From Nitrosospira multiformis (lineage in GTDB: Bacteria > Pseudomonadota > Gammaproteobacteria > Burkholderiales > Nitrosomonadaceae): a stretch of 64,000 bases of DNA. A program made the position numbers and the translations under genes. Positions 44,237-53,534 of the stretch are shown piece by piece; position 1 is the stretch's first letter, and each line of letters opens with the position of its first letter. The DNA lies in contig NZ_FOCT01000001.1 of assembly GCF_900110185.1 (NCBI RefSeq), positions 372,001 through 436,000 of the forward strand, given 5' to 3'. The notes below the pieces were generated by a model that was not told where the DNA came from, ran no database searches, and was given only the letters and a program-made list of their open reading frames with translations.

Positions 44237-45019
44237 TCATCTGGCGAAGCGAACGATATTCGCAATGAATTTATCAGGATAGGACAAGAAAGGCACGTGA
44301 CTGCAATTCGGTAGCATGGCCAGCTCGACATCCTGAAATTGCTGCTTCATCCATCCCGCTGCCTCGGGGTGGGCAATGACATCGTTCTCGCCGTGTATCA
44401 GCAAAGCGGGTTGAACGATGTTTCGCAGCTTTCCACGAAGGTCGTTCGCAAGCACGATCTGTAACCCCGCGTCCAATGCCTCCGGCTCTGGCGTACAGCG
44501 CTCGAACAAAAGTCTCCGCATCTCGGGCAATACCTTCCCCGCATCTCCTCCCCCACTCACCTGTAGGGTAAGAAATCGCTTCATGGTGGTACTGAAGTCT
44601 CGTTTGAGATTTTCCGCAAATGCCTTCAATGTCAATTCCTCCATTCCCCATTGCCAGTCCTCGCGTTTGACGAAGCTGGGCGTGGTGGAAGTCAATATGA
44701 TTTTCTTCACGCGCCCCGGCTCGCGCAATGCGAGTTCGATTGCGAGTTGTCCCCCCAGCGACCATCCACAAATTACACACCCGGAAGGTAGAACCTCCAT
44801 CACCCTCTCGACCATGTCCTCGCTGACACCGGTTTTCTCTCCAGTTTTGTAAGGGGAGGCCCCCCGGCTGAATCCGTGACCCGGCAAATCGATGAGATGC
44901 AAGCGGAAATGCTGGGCCAGTGAGTGTCGGGTGCTACCCCACATTCCGCTGTGCATGGCCCACCCATGCAGCAGAACGAGATCGGGACCTTCACCGAGAG
45001 ATTCCACGTAAAGGCTCAC
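44237..45019 (-). CDS. bioH: Pimeloyl-ACP methyl ester carboxylesterase
   Basis: 260 residues of alpha/beta hydrolase fold. LVLLHGWAMHSGMW, LIDLPGHGFS, the nucleophile elbow CGWSLGGQLA (Ser about 87), acid in LLIHGENDVIAHP, His in NCSHVPFLS. The GWAMH and CGWSLGG sequences are typical of BioH. It removes the methyl group added by BioC. Now the first gene of its run, because bioF lies 4.8 kb upstream beyond an inserted block. Confidence 0.93.
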   Translation of the reverse strand: MSLYVESLGEGPDLVLLHGWAMHSGMWGSTRHSLAQHFRLHLIDLPGHGFSRGASPYKTGEKTGVSEDMVERVMEVLPSGCVICGWSLGGQLAIELALREPGRVKKIILTSTTPSFVKREDWQWGMEELTLKAFAENLKRDFSTTMKRFLTLQVSGGGDAGKVLPEMRRLLFERCTPEPEALDAGLQIVLANDLRGKLRNIVQPALLIHGENDVIAHPEAAGWMKQQFQDVELAMLPNCSHVPFLSYPDKFIANIVRFAR

Positions 45020-45605
45020 TGATTATTCCACATTGCATTGGTAGGGCATCGCCCTTACAAGGCGCATGCCGGATTAAGGAACCTCTGAACAAATCCTCGG
45101 CAGGGGCGTTGCTGTCAAAATCGGAATAATCACGAGAGAGCGCACGAAGTGGCGCCCAGAGCATAGCCCAAGGATTCCGTAAAGGGGAGCGGGTAGCGTC
45201 GGGGGCACAACGATCGCGACTGAATCTGGGCCAGTATCCCGCCTCGAGATCGCATCTTCCTTCGGAAGATACTGTTCCTCTCCCCGAGATCGCACCATTC
45301 GCGTCGTCGCCTTTCGTGCATCTCATCCCGCAAAGCGTCGCGCTTGAGAGGGAGTCGTTCACGAGTTCCCTAATAATTGACGTAATTTGAATATCGGAAA
45401 GATAACAAGTCAAATTGCCCTCTGTAGATGCCGGCTCATCAACGGGAACGTTCGGTAAATTATGTAGGTTGGTTGGTTCATTCGACACCACAAGCGAAGA
45501 TTTATCAGTTCCTGAACCTCCGGCAACAGGAGTAAGGTTGCCTCCATGCAGGAGGTAGGGAGGCAATAAGGGGGGAGAGAGGATACAAATCAGAGTACAG
45601 TCATC
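45020..45605. repeat. Non-coding junction with dispersed-repeat-like sequence (left side of insert)
   Basis: 586 bp. Contains an arm of the palindromic repeat also seen at 37000 (here 45078-45098) and, around 45252-45350, a stretch with CTTCCTTCGGAAGATACTG and GCATCTCATCCCGCAAAG that resembles 49725-49800 on the far side of the insert. A 191-codon minus-strand frame spans it, but its composition is that of repeats, not protein. Confidence 0.5.
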
Positions 45606-46439
45606 TCAGTCTTTCAACGGGAGTACTGCGGCATCTCGCGTAAGAGAGACTTGTGATATGGCTTCAAGATCGTGCGCGACATAAAGCTTTTCAAGAAAAG
45701 ACCTCTCCGGAAATGGGCGTCCTCCACTCACTCCATACCATCTGTCAATTTTTACCCGACTACTCTGTTCATTGAATTCGTCGATTGCAAGTAGCACTCC
45801 AGCAAATTTATGATTGAATAAAAACTCGATATCGTCGAAGTAAAGCGGAACCTGCCACAGCATTTTCATATCGGGATTACGAAATATTTGAAGTGCCTCA
45901 CAGGTAGACGAATATAAATCGAGATCGAACGATGCAAACCCGATAGGCGGGGGTCGAAATTCTTCGAAAAATCTCGGAACGGTATCCCTTACATTTCCAA
46001 GAATAAATGTGGTTCGATCTGTCAGGAAGGAGCGTAGCCTCGGTTCATCCATAGCATAGTCGCCAGGCTTCCACGCATCCGGGTGATCTCGATAATCCCC
46101 GATAAAGGCCGGAAGTCCTTGAGACCCTGCATCAAAACCATAGACCTTGATTCCAATACCAGTTTCACGTTCGACTGCCTCTGCCTCCCTTTGAAGTGTG
46201 ACTAAGCCATTACCCCCCGCTACGCCAAATTCTATGACGGATATCTCCGGAACCTTTTGCTTAAGCGCTTGCTCAGCTGCGGTAAGCACTCCCAGTAGGT
46301 AAGCGGGCCGCTTCGATAACTCCCACAGCGACCGAGTCTTCACTGATACATTGAATTGCTTTAACAGAGCCCTGACCAAAATTCTAAATGGTGGTTCCAT
46401 TCCGAGACGGACTAGGAATCTCCATCTACCTTCATCCAT
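45606..46439 (-). CDS. SAM-dependent methyltransferase, TylF/macrocin-like
   Basis: 277 residues. ISVIEFGVAGGNGLVTLQREA is a glycine-rich SAM motif; VYGFDAGSQGLP supplies the acidic residue after strand 2; IGFASFDLDLYSSTCEAL resembles the metal-binding region of TylF-type O-methyltransferases; and VPLYFDDIEF adds further acidic residues. Members methylate sugars of antibiotics or cell-surface glycans. The target here is unknown. Transcribed away from the ATP-grasp pair, toward bioH. Confidence 0.7.
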   Translation of the reverse strand: MDEGRWRFLVRLGMEPPFRILVRALLKQFNVSVKTRSLWELSKRPAYLLGVLTAAEQALKQKVPEISVIEFGVAGGNGLVTLQREAEAVERETGIGIKVYGFDAGSQGLPAFIGDYRDHPDAWKPGDYAMDEPRLRSFLTDRTTFILGNVRDTVPRFFEEFRPPPIGFASFDLDLYSSTCEALQIFRNPDMKMLWQVPLYFDDIEFLFNHKFAGVLLAIDEFNEQSSRVKIDRWYGVSGGRPFPERSFLEKLYVAHDLEAISQVSLTRDAAVLPLKD

Positions 46440-46651
46440 TTCCAGATCTCCTTGGAAAAATTCAAATACTACTTGAGCGCCACTAGGGAATGTCTTACTT
46501 TTACGGGTCCGTTTTGTCCGACGAGACTTCTTATAACGGCAGTTTCAATTCGTGGATTCAGGAGTATGCTTGAACGCCCAATAAGAATTCAGGCAAAGTG
46601 AACCTATTACGGGATATATCTAGCGCATTCGACCAAATGTTCGTATGCTGT

Positions 46652-47692
46652 TTATATATGTTGTTTATCTTTGCCGATGACGCGCCGCAGGCCTCGCATA
46701 AGCTCAAGGAAGCCGGATATTTCTGCCTCGAACTCCACTTGAGTGATGTTTTCACCATCCAGAAAACGCCGTAACTCAAGACGGTCCGTGTCGGGATAGT
46801 TGAACCCGGCAAGGCACGTTGTCGCGCTTTCAATTCCCAGAGCTCTTAGCCACGGGAAATGTATGGGATGGAATTCGCCGCTGGGGTAACAAAAATGCTG
46901 GAGCGGACCATCCACGATGCGCGCAAGCGTTGCCCGGTTATCGGTAATCTCGCTCTCGACGCCTTCCTGATCGTTGACGGGCATACAATGACGATGTGTA
47001 TGAAGCTGCAAATCCATACCTTGTCTAGGAAGGGGTGCCAGCTGATCGGCAGTCATCAGACGAAAAAGCTGGCTGCCGTCGTCCGGATTCCAGTCCACAT
47101 CCAAAGCCTGTGCCAGCTTCAGCAGCAAGTCTTGCTTGCTGCGATCGTCGAAACTCTTAACCGCTTCGTCGATGTCGCATGCCGCTCGTTCCCTCTGGGC
47201 AGGTGAACTCAGATCGACATCTTTGGAACCTCGATTGAGGAAACACGAGTCTAAAACTTTTTCTCGTCCTTTCCAGAGGAGGTAACGCAACGCGACGTCG
47301 AAGACAGGCATCTCGTTCACCACATTCCTGGTAGTTACGTACAGAGTCGAAGGAAATCCATAATTCACCAGCACAGGTGCAGCCTTCGTGCCAATGCCAA
47401 GCCACCCGTCGTCAAAGGTTATGACCGCTGCCCATGATGGCAACTCTCCTCGATACATGAGATTTAAGGCTTCGTCGAGCGGGAGTATAGGGTAACCATG
47501 CCGCTTTAGATACGCCATGCGTTCCCGGAAAGTATTTTCACGGATGAACAATTTTGGTTGAAAATAATGTTCGTCCCGGAGCGATATGCCATGATAGCAA
47601 ATTATTCGCAAACCTCGCCGGGTTACCATCCGCGCTAAAGCAAACCCGCCCAGCGCTTTGAAGACGACTAGCATCGTTTGACGAAATGACAT
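46652..47692 (-). CDS. Polysaccharide deacetylase (NodB-like)
   Basis: 346 residues from the ATG at 47692 (GAGTAA upstream); a TTG at 47740 would add 16. Key motifs: IICYHGIS, AVITFDDGWLG (TFDDG, metal Asp), LQLHTHRHCMP (HxxxH metal ligands), and FCYPSGEFHP. It removes N- or O-acetyl groups from a glycan. A hydrophobic N-terminus (TMLVVFKALGGFALARMV) may anchor it to the membrane. Divergent from the phosphatase gene with 135 bp between them. Confidence 0.87.
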   Translation of the reverse strand: MSFRQTMLVVFKALGGFALARMVTRRGLRIICYHGISLRDEHYFQPKLFIRENTFRERMAYLKRHGYPILPLDEALNLMYRGELPSWAAVITFDDGWLGIGTKAAPVLVNYGFPSTLYVTTRNVVNEMPVFDVALRYLLWKGREKVLDSCFLNRGSKDVDLSSPAQRERAACDIDEAVKSFDDRSKQDLLLKLAQALDVDWNPDDGSQLFRLMTADQLAPLPRQGMDLQLHTHRHCMPVNDQEGVESEITDNRATLARIVDGPLQHFCYPSGEFHPIHFPWLRALGIESATTCLAGFNYPDTDRLELRRFLDGENITQVEFEAEISGFLELMRGLRRVIGKDKQHI

Positions 47693-47827
47693 GCTTACTC
47701 GCACTGAAAGGTTTTTGTGGGCAAATGAGGCACGAGTCAAATCAATCGAAAAATAATGTCCGTATCGTACATATCTAACGCCGCTAGTCCGGATGGAATT
47801 TCTTATTTTATAATCGGGAAGTTCTAA

Positions 47828-48421
47828 ATGAAACCAAACAACGAATACACACTCTACCAGATGCTGGAAAAATATGGCGGAAAGCGGGCTTGGTTACGTG
47901 CTCATGCTTCCCGGCTCATGGACAGCTTGGGGTTTCTGCCACCCGGGCCACCGAAATTTAAATTCGCAGAATTCAGGCGTCTCGTTTTCGTGTGCCAGGG
48001 TAACATTTGCCGCAGTCCCTACGGTGAAGCGCGTGCTTGCCAACTCGGGATTTTGTCCGCTTCCTTTGGTCTCAACGCAGATACCGGGAGGGAGGCCAAC
48101 TTGTCTGCGACGCGCATTGCCAAACAGCGGGGTCTGACCCTAGATTCCCATAGAGCAAAACATCTGTCCAAATTCTCGTTCGAGACGGGGGATCTGGTGC
48201 TCACGTTCGAGCCCCAGCAGTTGGCACAATTGACATCCTCTGGAGTACTGCCGGACGGGGTCGTGGCAGATCTCCTGGGCAGATGGTGTTCTCCCACTTT
48301 CCCATATCTACATGACCCATATGGGTTAAGCGACACGTATTTTACAGCATGTTTTGACAGGATCGACCAAGCGCTGACTCACCTGATCCCATTTATCCCA
48401 TCCGCTTTTTTACCTCGGTGA
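47828..48421 (+). CDS. Low-molecular-weight protein tyrosine phosphatase-like
   Basis: 197 residues. The P-loop VFVCQGNICRSPYGEA (C-x5-R, Cys about 59) and the late HDPYG with general-acid Asp are both present; an extra 55 residues precede the usual start. Such enzymes dephosphorylate tyrosine kinases of polysaccharide export; no kinase is visible here. The stop overlaps the next start (GTGA), so the two are translated together. Confidence 0.83.
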   Translation: MKPNNEYTLYQMLEKYGGKRAWLRAHASRLMDSLGFLPPGPPKFKFAEFRRLVFVCQGNICRSPYGEARACQLGILSASFGLNADTGREANLSATRIAKQRGLTLDSHRAKHLSKFSFETGDLVLTFEPQQLAQLTSSGVLPDGVVADLLGRWCSPTFPYLHDPYGLSDTYFTACFDRIDQALTHLIPFIPSAFLPR

Positions 48422-49602
48422 AACGTCATAACATTTTAGTCGCCGACGCCAATGCGCTAGGCTCATTAGCCTGCATTCGCTCGCTGGGACGCGCGGGCCA
48501 TCGCGTCATTGCCACATCAGCATCTCCGCGGCCCCTCGGATTTGGCTCGCGTTATGCCAAGGTTTGTTTGTCACAGCCGCCTTATGATCCTGCCGCGACG
48601 TTTATCGAATGGCTGGACCATGCGATTGAGCAAAACGCAATAGACTGCATCATTCCGACAGAGGGACTATTACTTGCGATCAGGCCTTGGGTAGAACGTT
48701 ATCAGCACCTGATGCCGCTTTCCCAGAAAGGAGATGAAATATATCGTGCTTTTGCAAAATTCGATTTTTTCAATTCCTTTTTAGCTCCGGGAGCCGACGC
48801 AAGACTTAGATTCCACCTGCCACCCACGGTGCTGATCTCGCCATCCCAGACTTCATTGGAAGTACTTGAAAACCATGCGGGACCGTACTACCTCAAGATG
48901 GATGCTTCTTATGCAAAAACAAACGGAGCGGAAAGCTTAGTCATCCGTCTCCCCAATTTGGAGAAGGTTGCATCGGTGGTTTCGGAACAACTTCAGCATT
49001 ATTCACGCTTCATTATTCAATCCCACGTTAAGGGTGAAGGTGTCGGCGTTTTTTTTCTCCGTTGGAAAGGAAAGGTTATTGCCCGCTTTATGCATCACCG
49101 CCTGCATGAAGTGCCTTGGGAGGGCGGGGTTTCATCCTTGAGAAGGAGCTGGTGGCATGAGGATATTTACCAGGATGCGCTGGCGCGTCTCAGCTATCTC
49201 GACTGGAACGGCGTTTCCATGTTCGAGTATCGCTGGGACCCATCAACCGATGAGTTCTTCCTGATGGAACTGAATGCCCGGTTTTGGGGCTCTCTCCACC
49301 TCCCCCTCCAGGCCGGAATTGATTTTCCCAAGCTTCTAATTTCCGCTTGGAATAATGAATCTTTCGCGCCACCTGAAGCCCAAATAGGAGTTCGATGCCG
49401 CCTAACCTTTCCGAAGGAAGTTGAATACGTGATTTCACGCATGAAATCCCCGAACTTGAGCTTATGGGAAAAAATCTGGACATTGCTGGAATTCTTCGTG
49501 CTTTCCCTCGATCCCAGGGTTAAGTCAGATATGCTTTTCCCAGGCGATAATAAACTTTATTTGCGATCTATTTCTGATACAGTCAGAAAACTGCTGTCAT
49601 GA
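48418..49602 (+). CDS. ATP-grasp superfamily protein
   Basis: 394 residues from a GTG overlapping the preceding stop by 4 bp. HNILVADANALGSLACIRSLGRAGHRVIATS is the pre-grasp nucleotide-like fold; IIPTEGLLLAIRP, PYYLKMDASYAKTNGAESLVI (grasp Lys) and FIIQSHVKGEGVGVFFLRWKGKVIARFMHHRL follow, with FFLMELNARFWGSLHLPLQAG as the Mg-binding ELNAR motif. ATP-grasp enzymes ligate a carboxylate to an amine or thiol. Related proteins occur in polysaccharide and peptide-modification loci. Substrates are unknown. Confidence 0.85.
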   Translation: MKRHNILVADANALGSLACIRSLGRAGHRVIATSASPRPLGFGSRYAKVCLSQPPYDPAATFIEWLDHAIEQNAIDCIIPTEGLLLAIRPWVERYQHLMPLSQKGDEIYRAFAKFDFFNSFLAPGADARLRFHLPPTVLISPSQTSLEVLENHAGPYYLKMDASYAKTNGAESLVIRLPNLEKVASVVSEQLQHYSRFIIQSHVKGEGVGVFFLRWKGKVIARFMHHRLHEVPWEGGVSSLRRSWWHEDIYQDALARLSYLDWNGVSMFEYRWDPSTDEFFLMELNARFWGSLHLPLQAGIDFPKLLISAWNNESFAPPEAQIGVRCRLTFPKEVEYVISRMKSPNLSLWEKIWTLLEFFVLSLDPRVKSDMLFPGDNKLYLRSISDTVRKLLS

Positions 49603-49850
49603 ATTTTGAGCAAAAACAAGCAAAACCAGAGTGTTAAGTTCTACTCCGAATGGGTGTAAGGGTACTACCAACTACGGAGGGCGAAACCAGGGGCAGAAGG
49701 TTGCGCCATGCTGCCGAAGATAGCCCTTCCTTTGGAAGGCACTGCTCTACCTGCGGTGGCAATCAGATCGGCGCATCTCATCCTGCAAAGTCGATGGCGC
49801 GCCTAACCTGCGAGAGATTTGCCAGCAGCGCCTTCATGTAAAGGTATTAC
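49603..49850. repeat. Non-coding junction (right side of insert) with motif shared with the left side
   Basis: 248 bp between the ATP-grasp gene and the bioF stop. Around 49725-49800 it reads CTTCCTTTGGAAGGCACTG and later GCATCTCATCCTGCAAAG, close to the pair of motifs at 45252-45350, in the same orientation but with different spacing. By eye only. Confidence 0.45.
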
Positions 49851-51041
49851 TTATCCCGCATCATGATCAATTTCCCGTAGTGCTGCGCCCAGTTGCACAA
49901 TATCCTCGATATCATGCGAGCTGGATAGCGAGATGCGCAAGCGCGCTGTCCCCTCAGGCACAGTGGGTGGCCGGATGGCGGTTACCAGAATATTTTTCTG
50001 GCGTAACGCTTCGCTGACCTGCAGAGCTTTGGCATTCTCTCCCATGACCAGCGGCTGGATGGGAGTATCCGATGGAAGCAGTTTCCAGCGTAGCGGGTGG
50101 CATTCCTGTTTGAGCAGCTTGATGAGTCGGGTCAGTTTTTCACGTCGCCATGCACCGCTTGCAATCAGCTCCAGGCTTTTCAGCAAGGTATGAGACAGAA
50201 ACGGCGGGGTCGCGGTGGTATAGATGTAGCTTCGTGCGCACTGAATGAGCATTTCGATGATCTCTTCCTGAGCGGCTACGAAAGCCCCAAATACACCTGC
50301 CGCTTTGCCAAGTGTCCCCATGTAGATAATGCGCGGCGAATTGATATTGAAGTGCGCCAGGCTCCCCCTCCCCTGATCGCCTAACACTCCGAACCCGTGC
50401 GCATCGTCGAGCAACAGCCAGGCGTCGTATCTTTCACACAACTCCAGCAATTTTGGTAGCGGTACGATATCTCCATCCATGCTGAATACCGCATCCGATA
50501 CCACGAGTTTGCGTCTGGCCTGAGATGCGGCAAGCTGCCGCTCCAGAACCGCCAGATCCAGATGGGGATAACGACTCAACCTCGCGTGCGATAGAAGCGC
50601 TGCATCGTTGAGCGAGGCATGATTGAGTTTGTCCGCGAATATGGCATCACCCCGGCTGGTCAACGCTGTTACTACACCTGCGTTTGCCATGTATCCCGTG
50701 GAAAATAGCAATGCCCGGGGGAGCCGGGTAAAGGATGCCAGCGCTTCCTCCAGCAGGTGGTGTGCCCGCGAATGCCCGCTGACAAGATGCGACGCGCCTG
50801 CTCCCACGCCATACTGTGCCGCGCCTTCGCAAAGCGCCGCAATCAGTTCGGGATGATTGGCAAGACCGAGATAATCATTACTGCAAAATGCCAGGTATTC
50901 ACGACCGCTTACCGTTACCCGAGGGGCCTGAGGACTCTCAAGTGTCAGGCGATAACGATACAGGTTCTGGTTTTCACGGCTGCGCAGGTATTCGCGCAGT
51001 CCTTCATCCGGTTGATGGATTGAATCCGAGTCGTTGAGCAT
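49851..51041 (-). CDS. bioF: 8-amino-7-oxononanoate synthase
   Basis: 396 residues. FCSNDYLGLANHPELIAAL, GVGAGASHLVSGHSRAHHLLEEALA, LLLDDAHGFGVLGDQGRG and the PLP Lys in MGTLGKAAGVFGAFV are exact family motifs. It condenses pimeloyl-ACP with alanine. 74 bp after bioB. Its operon partners bioH-bioC-bioD lie beyond the inserted block. Confidence 0.95.
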   Translation of the reverse strand: MLNDSDSIHQPDEGLREYLRSRENQNLYRYRLTLESPQAPRVTVSGREYLAFCSNDYLGLANHPELIAALCEGAAQYGVGAGASHLVSGHSRAHHLLEEALASFTRLPRALLFSTGYMANAGVVTALTSRGDAIFADKLNHASLNDAALLSHARLSRYPHLDLAVLERQLAASQARRKLVVSDAVFSMDGDIVPLPKLLELCERYDAWLLLDDAHGFGVLGDQGRGSLAHFNINSPRIIYMGTLGKAAGVFGAFVAAQEEIIEMLIQCARSYIYTTATPPFLSHTLLKSLELIASGAWRREKLTRLIKLLKQECHPLRWKLLPSDTPIQPLVMGENAKALQVSEALRQKNILVTAIRPPTVPEGTARLRISLSSSHDIEDIVQLGAALREIDHDAG

Positions 51042-51115
51042 GCGAGCAGAGGTTGCCCGATAAGATCATTTGCCGCGGGGTAGTGGAAAATAAAGGAGAT
51101 CGGCGTGAAAATTTG

Positions 51116-52144
51116 CTATATGGAATGCAACCCCAGCCTGTCAAATAACGCTTTATCCCGCTCGGCTTCAGGATTGCCGGTAGTAAGCAGTTTATCGCCG
51201 TAAAAAATGGAATTGGCGCCCGCGAGAAAACACAGTGCCTGCACTGCATCCGGCATTTCTCTCCTTCCGGCTGATAACCTTACCATTGCCTTCGGCATCG
51301 TAATGCGCGCGACGGCAATAGTGCGCACGAATTCCAGAGGGTCCAGCGCCTCTGTCCCGTGAAGCGGCGTACCTTCTACCTGCACCAGATGGTTGATGGG
51401 AACGGATTCGGGATAAGGATCGAGATTGGCCAACTGGGCGATTAGTCCGGCGCGGGCACGACGCGATTCACCCATGCCTACAATGCCTCCACAACACACA
51501 TTGATACCCGCATGACGAACCTTTTGCAAGGTGTCGAGCCGGTCCTCGTAATCGCGGGTTGTAATGATCTCCCCGTAAAATTCGGGTGACGTATCGAGGT
51601 TATGGTTGTAATAATCGAGACCCGCCTCTTGGAGCTGTTCCGCCTGTCCTGGCTTCAACATGCCTAATGTCGTGCACGCTTCAAGTCCCAACGCTTTTAC
51701 AGCTCTCACCATTTCCACCACGCTTTTCATATCCCGCTCCTTGGGACCGCGCCACGCTGCGCCCATGCAAAACCGCGTGGCTCCCTGCGCTTTGGCGGCT
51801 CCCGCTGCTGCTATCACATCTTCAACCGTGAGCATGTCCTGATTTTCCACATTCGTATGATAGCGCGCTGCCTGCGGACAATATCCGCAATCCTCGGGAC
51901 AACCCCCGGTCTTGACGGAAATCAGTGTGGAAAGTTGCACCCCATTGGGATCGTGATATTGACGATGAACCAGTTGCGCCCGATGAATCAGATCGCTGAA
52001 CGGCAGATCGAGTACCGCTTCGACGCGGCGAACGTTCCACCGCTGAAAATCAGCGCTGATGCCGGAAAGTTTGTCAGCGAAACTATCGACTGCTCCACCC
52101 GAAGGCGTTTCCATATCAACGATACCGGAAGCCGATTGGCTCAT
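51116..52144 (-). CDS. bioB: Biotin synthase
   Basis: 342 residues, a radical SAM enzyme with [10 protein letters not shown] (CxxxCxxC). [45 protein letters not shown] and the later [10 protein letters not shown] with the 2Fe-2S Arg are present. It inserts sulfur into dethiobiotin. First gene of the cluster; the 129 bp to comF hold its promoter. Confidence 0.97.
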   Translation of the reverse strand: MSQSASGIVDMETPSGGAVDSFADKLSGISADFQRWNVRRVEAVLDLPFSDLIHRAQLVHRQYHDPNGVQLSTLISVKTGGCPEDCGYCPQAARYHTNVENQDMLTVEDVIAAAGAAKAQGATRFCMGAAWRGPKERDMKSVVEMVRAVKALGLEACTTLGMLKPGQAEQLQEAGLDYYNHNLDTSPEFYGEIITTRDYEDRLDTLQKVRHAGINVCCGGIVGMGESRRARAGLIAQLANLDPYPESVPINHLVQVEGTPLHGTEALDPLEFVRTIAVARITMPKAMVRLSAGRREMPDAVQALCFLAGANSIFYGDKLLTTGNPEAERDKALFDRLGLHSI

Positions 52145-52273
52145 ACCCTATCCTTCAATGTTTGACAATCGTTTTGTCTGAACCCCTGTTCACGATGACG
52201 AAATGAAAGCCAAATGGCTCTCATTTTCCCGCCTCGTCTTCAGTAGCGAATGGCATAATCACAAATTGCATCG

Positions 52274-52993
52274 TTGTTGTCAATTTTTTGCTCGATTTTT
52301 TTGAACTATCGCTCAAAAATAGTGCAGTCGTTATTCGGGAGAAACTGCCTTCTCTGTGGAAGTCCCACTACTGAAGACCTTTGCGCGCCTTGCCGAAACA
52401 GCCTGCCTCATATTTCAGCCCATCACTGCCCGGTCTGCGCGTTACCGATGGAGGAAACCCGCGTCTGCGGCGCTTGCCTTGCCCATCCCCCGGCCTTTGA
52501 TCATACGCTCGCCGCTGTGAATTATGCCTTTCCGATCGATGCACTTCTCCACTCACTCAAATACCGGACTAATCTTGCCCTGGCACCGGTCCTGGCAGAT
52601 TTGCTCCTGGCGCAGATCGACAAGACTCTATTACCGGATTTCATCGTCCCGATGCCGTTACACGCGGTACGATTACGGGAACGGGGTTTCAACCAGACGA
52701 TGGAGATAAGTCGGCAGATATCGAAAAAATCGGATGTTCCTCTGCTGCCCACGCTATGCCGTCGCGTCAGGGATACGGCTTCCCAGACCGGGCTTCCGTG
52801 GAAGGAGCGGGAAAAAAATATTCGAAATGCGTTTGACTGCGAGGGAAACTTAGACGGAAAGCGTATTGCAATCGTCGATGATGTAATGACCACGGGCGCA
52901 ACGTTGAACGAGTTGGCCAGAGTACTGCGTAAATGTGGTGCGGTTCATATCAGCGCATGGGTAGTCGCACGCACGCTCCCGGGCACTCCATAA
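52274..52993 (+). CDS. comF: ComF-family phosphoribosyltransferase-like protein
   Basis: 239 residues if the TTG at 52274 is used; no ATG exists near the N-terminus and a GTG at 52322 would give 223. A zinc-ribbon-like part has CLLCGSP, CAPC, CPVC and CGAC, followed by LLHSLKYRTN, LRERGFNQTMEIS and the PRPP loop IAIVDDVMTTGATL. Needed for natural transformation in some bacteria. Divergent from bioB. Confidence 0.87.
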   Translation: MLSIFCSIFLNYRSKIVQSLFGRNCLLCGSPTTEDLCAPCRNSLPHISAHHCPVCALPMEETRVCGACLAHPPAFDHTLAAVNYAFPIDALLHSLKYRTNLALAPVLADLLLAQIDKTLLPDFIVPMPLHAVRLRERGFNQTMEISRQISKKSDVPLLPTLCRRVRDTASQTGLPWKEREKNIRNAFDCEGNLDGKRIAIVDDVMTTGATLNELARVLRKCGAVHISAWVVARTLPGTP

Positions 52994-53015
52994 ATACATG
53001 TAAGACAGAAACAAT

Positions 53016-53477
53016 ATGTTCGATGTAATTCTGTATCAACCCGAGATTCCCCCCAATACCGGCAATATCATTCGCCTTTGCGCCAATACAAGCGTCCGCT
53101 TACATCTGGTCAAGCCCCTCGGCTTTACGCTGGAAGACAAACAACTGCTTCGTGCCGGACTGGATTACCACGAATTTGCCAGTATCAGGGTGCATGCAAG
53201 CTGGGTAGAATGTATGGACGAACTCGGGGATAGGGACAGACGCTTTTTTGCGATTACCACCAAAGGAAAACAACGCTATGACCTTGTTACCTATTCGCCT
53301 GGTGACGCCTTTCTTTTCGGCCCTGAAAGCCGCGGCCTGCCAGCTGATCTACTGGAAAATTTCCCTGAGCAGCACTGCCTTCGCATACCAATGTCAGCGG
53401 GAAGCCGCAGTCTCAATCTGTCGAATTCCGTTGCGGTGATAGTCTATGAGGCATGGCGCCAGATGGGATTCGCATAG
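53016..53477 (+). CDS. trmL: tRNA (cytidine/uridine-34-2'-O)-methyltransferase
   Basis: 153 residues, full SPOUT length. [40 protein letters not shown] and [24 protein letters not shown] form the trefoil-knot SAM site. It methylates the wobble base of certain leucine tRNAs. 22 bp after comF, same direction. Confidence 0.94.
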   Translation: MFDVILYQPEIPPNTGNIIRLCANTSVRLHLVKPLGFTLEDKQLLRAGLDYHEFASIRVHASWVECMDELGDRDRRFFAITTKGKQRYDLVTYSPGDAFLFGPESRGLPADLLENFPEQHCLRIPMSAGSRSLNLSNSVAVIVYEAWRQMGFA

Positions 53478-53534
53478 CGACGCGATGAGTGAATGAGTTG
53501 ACTGTACTGTCTTCTCTATTGTCTTTTGATCCGC

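Noticed and set aside
44991..45566. 191-codon minus-strand frame between bioH and the methyltransferase
   Set aside because: Composition is that of dispersed-repeat DNA, it has no ribosome-binding site, and it overlaps bioH in another frame.
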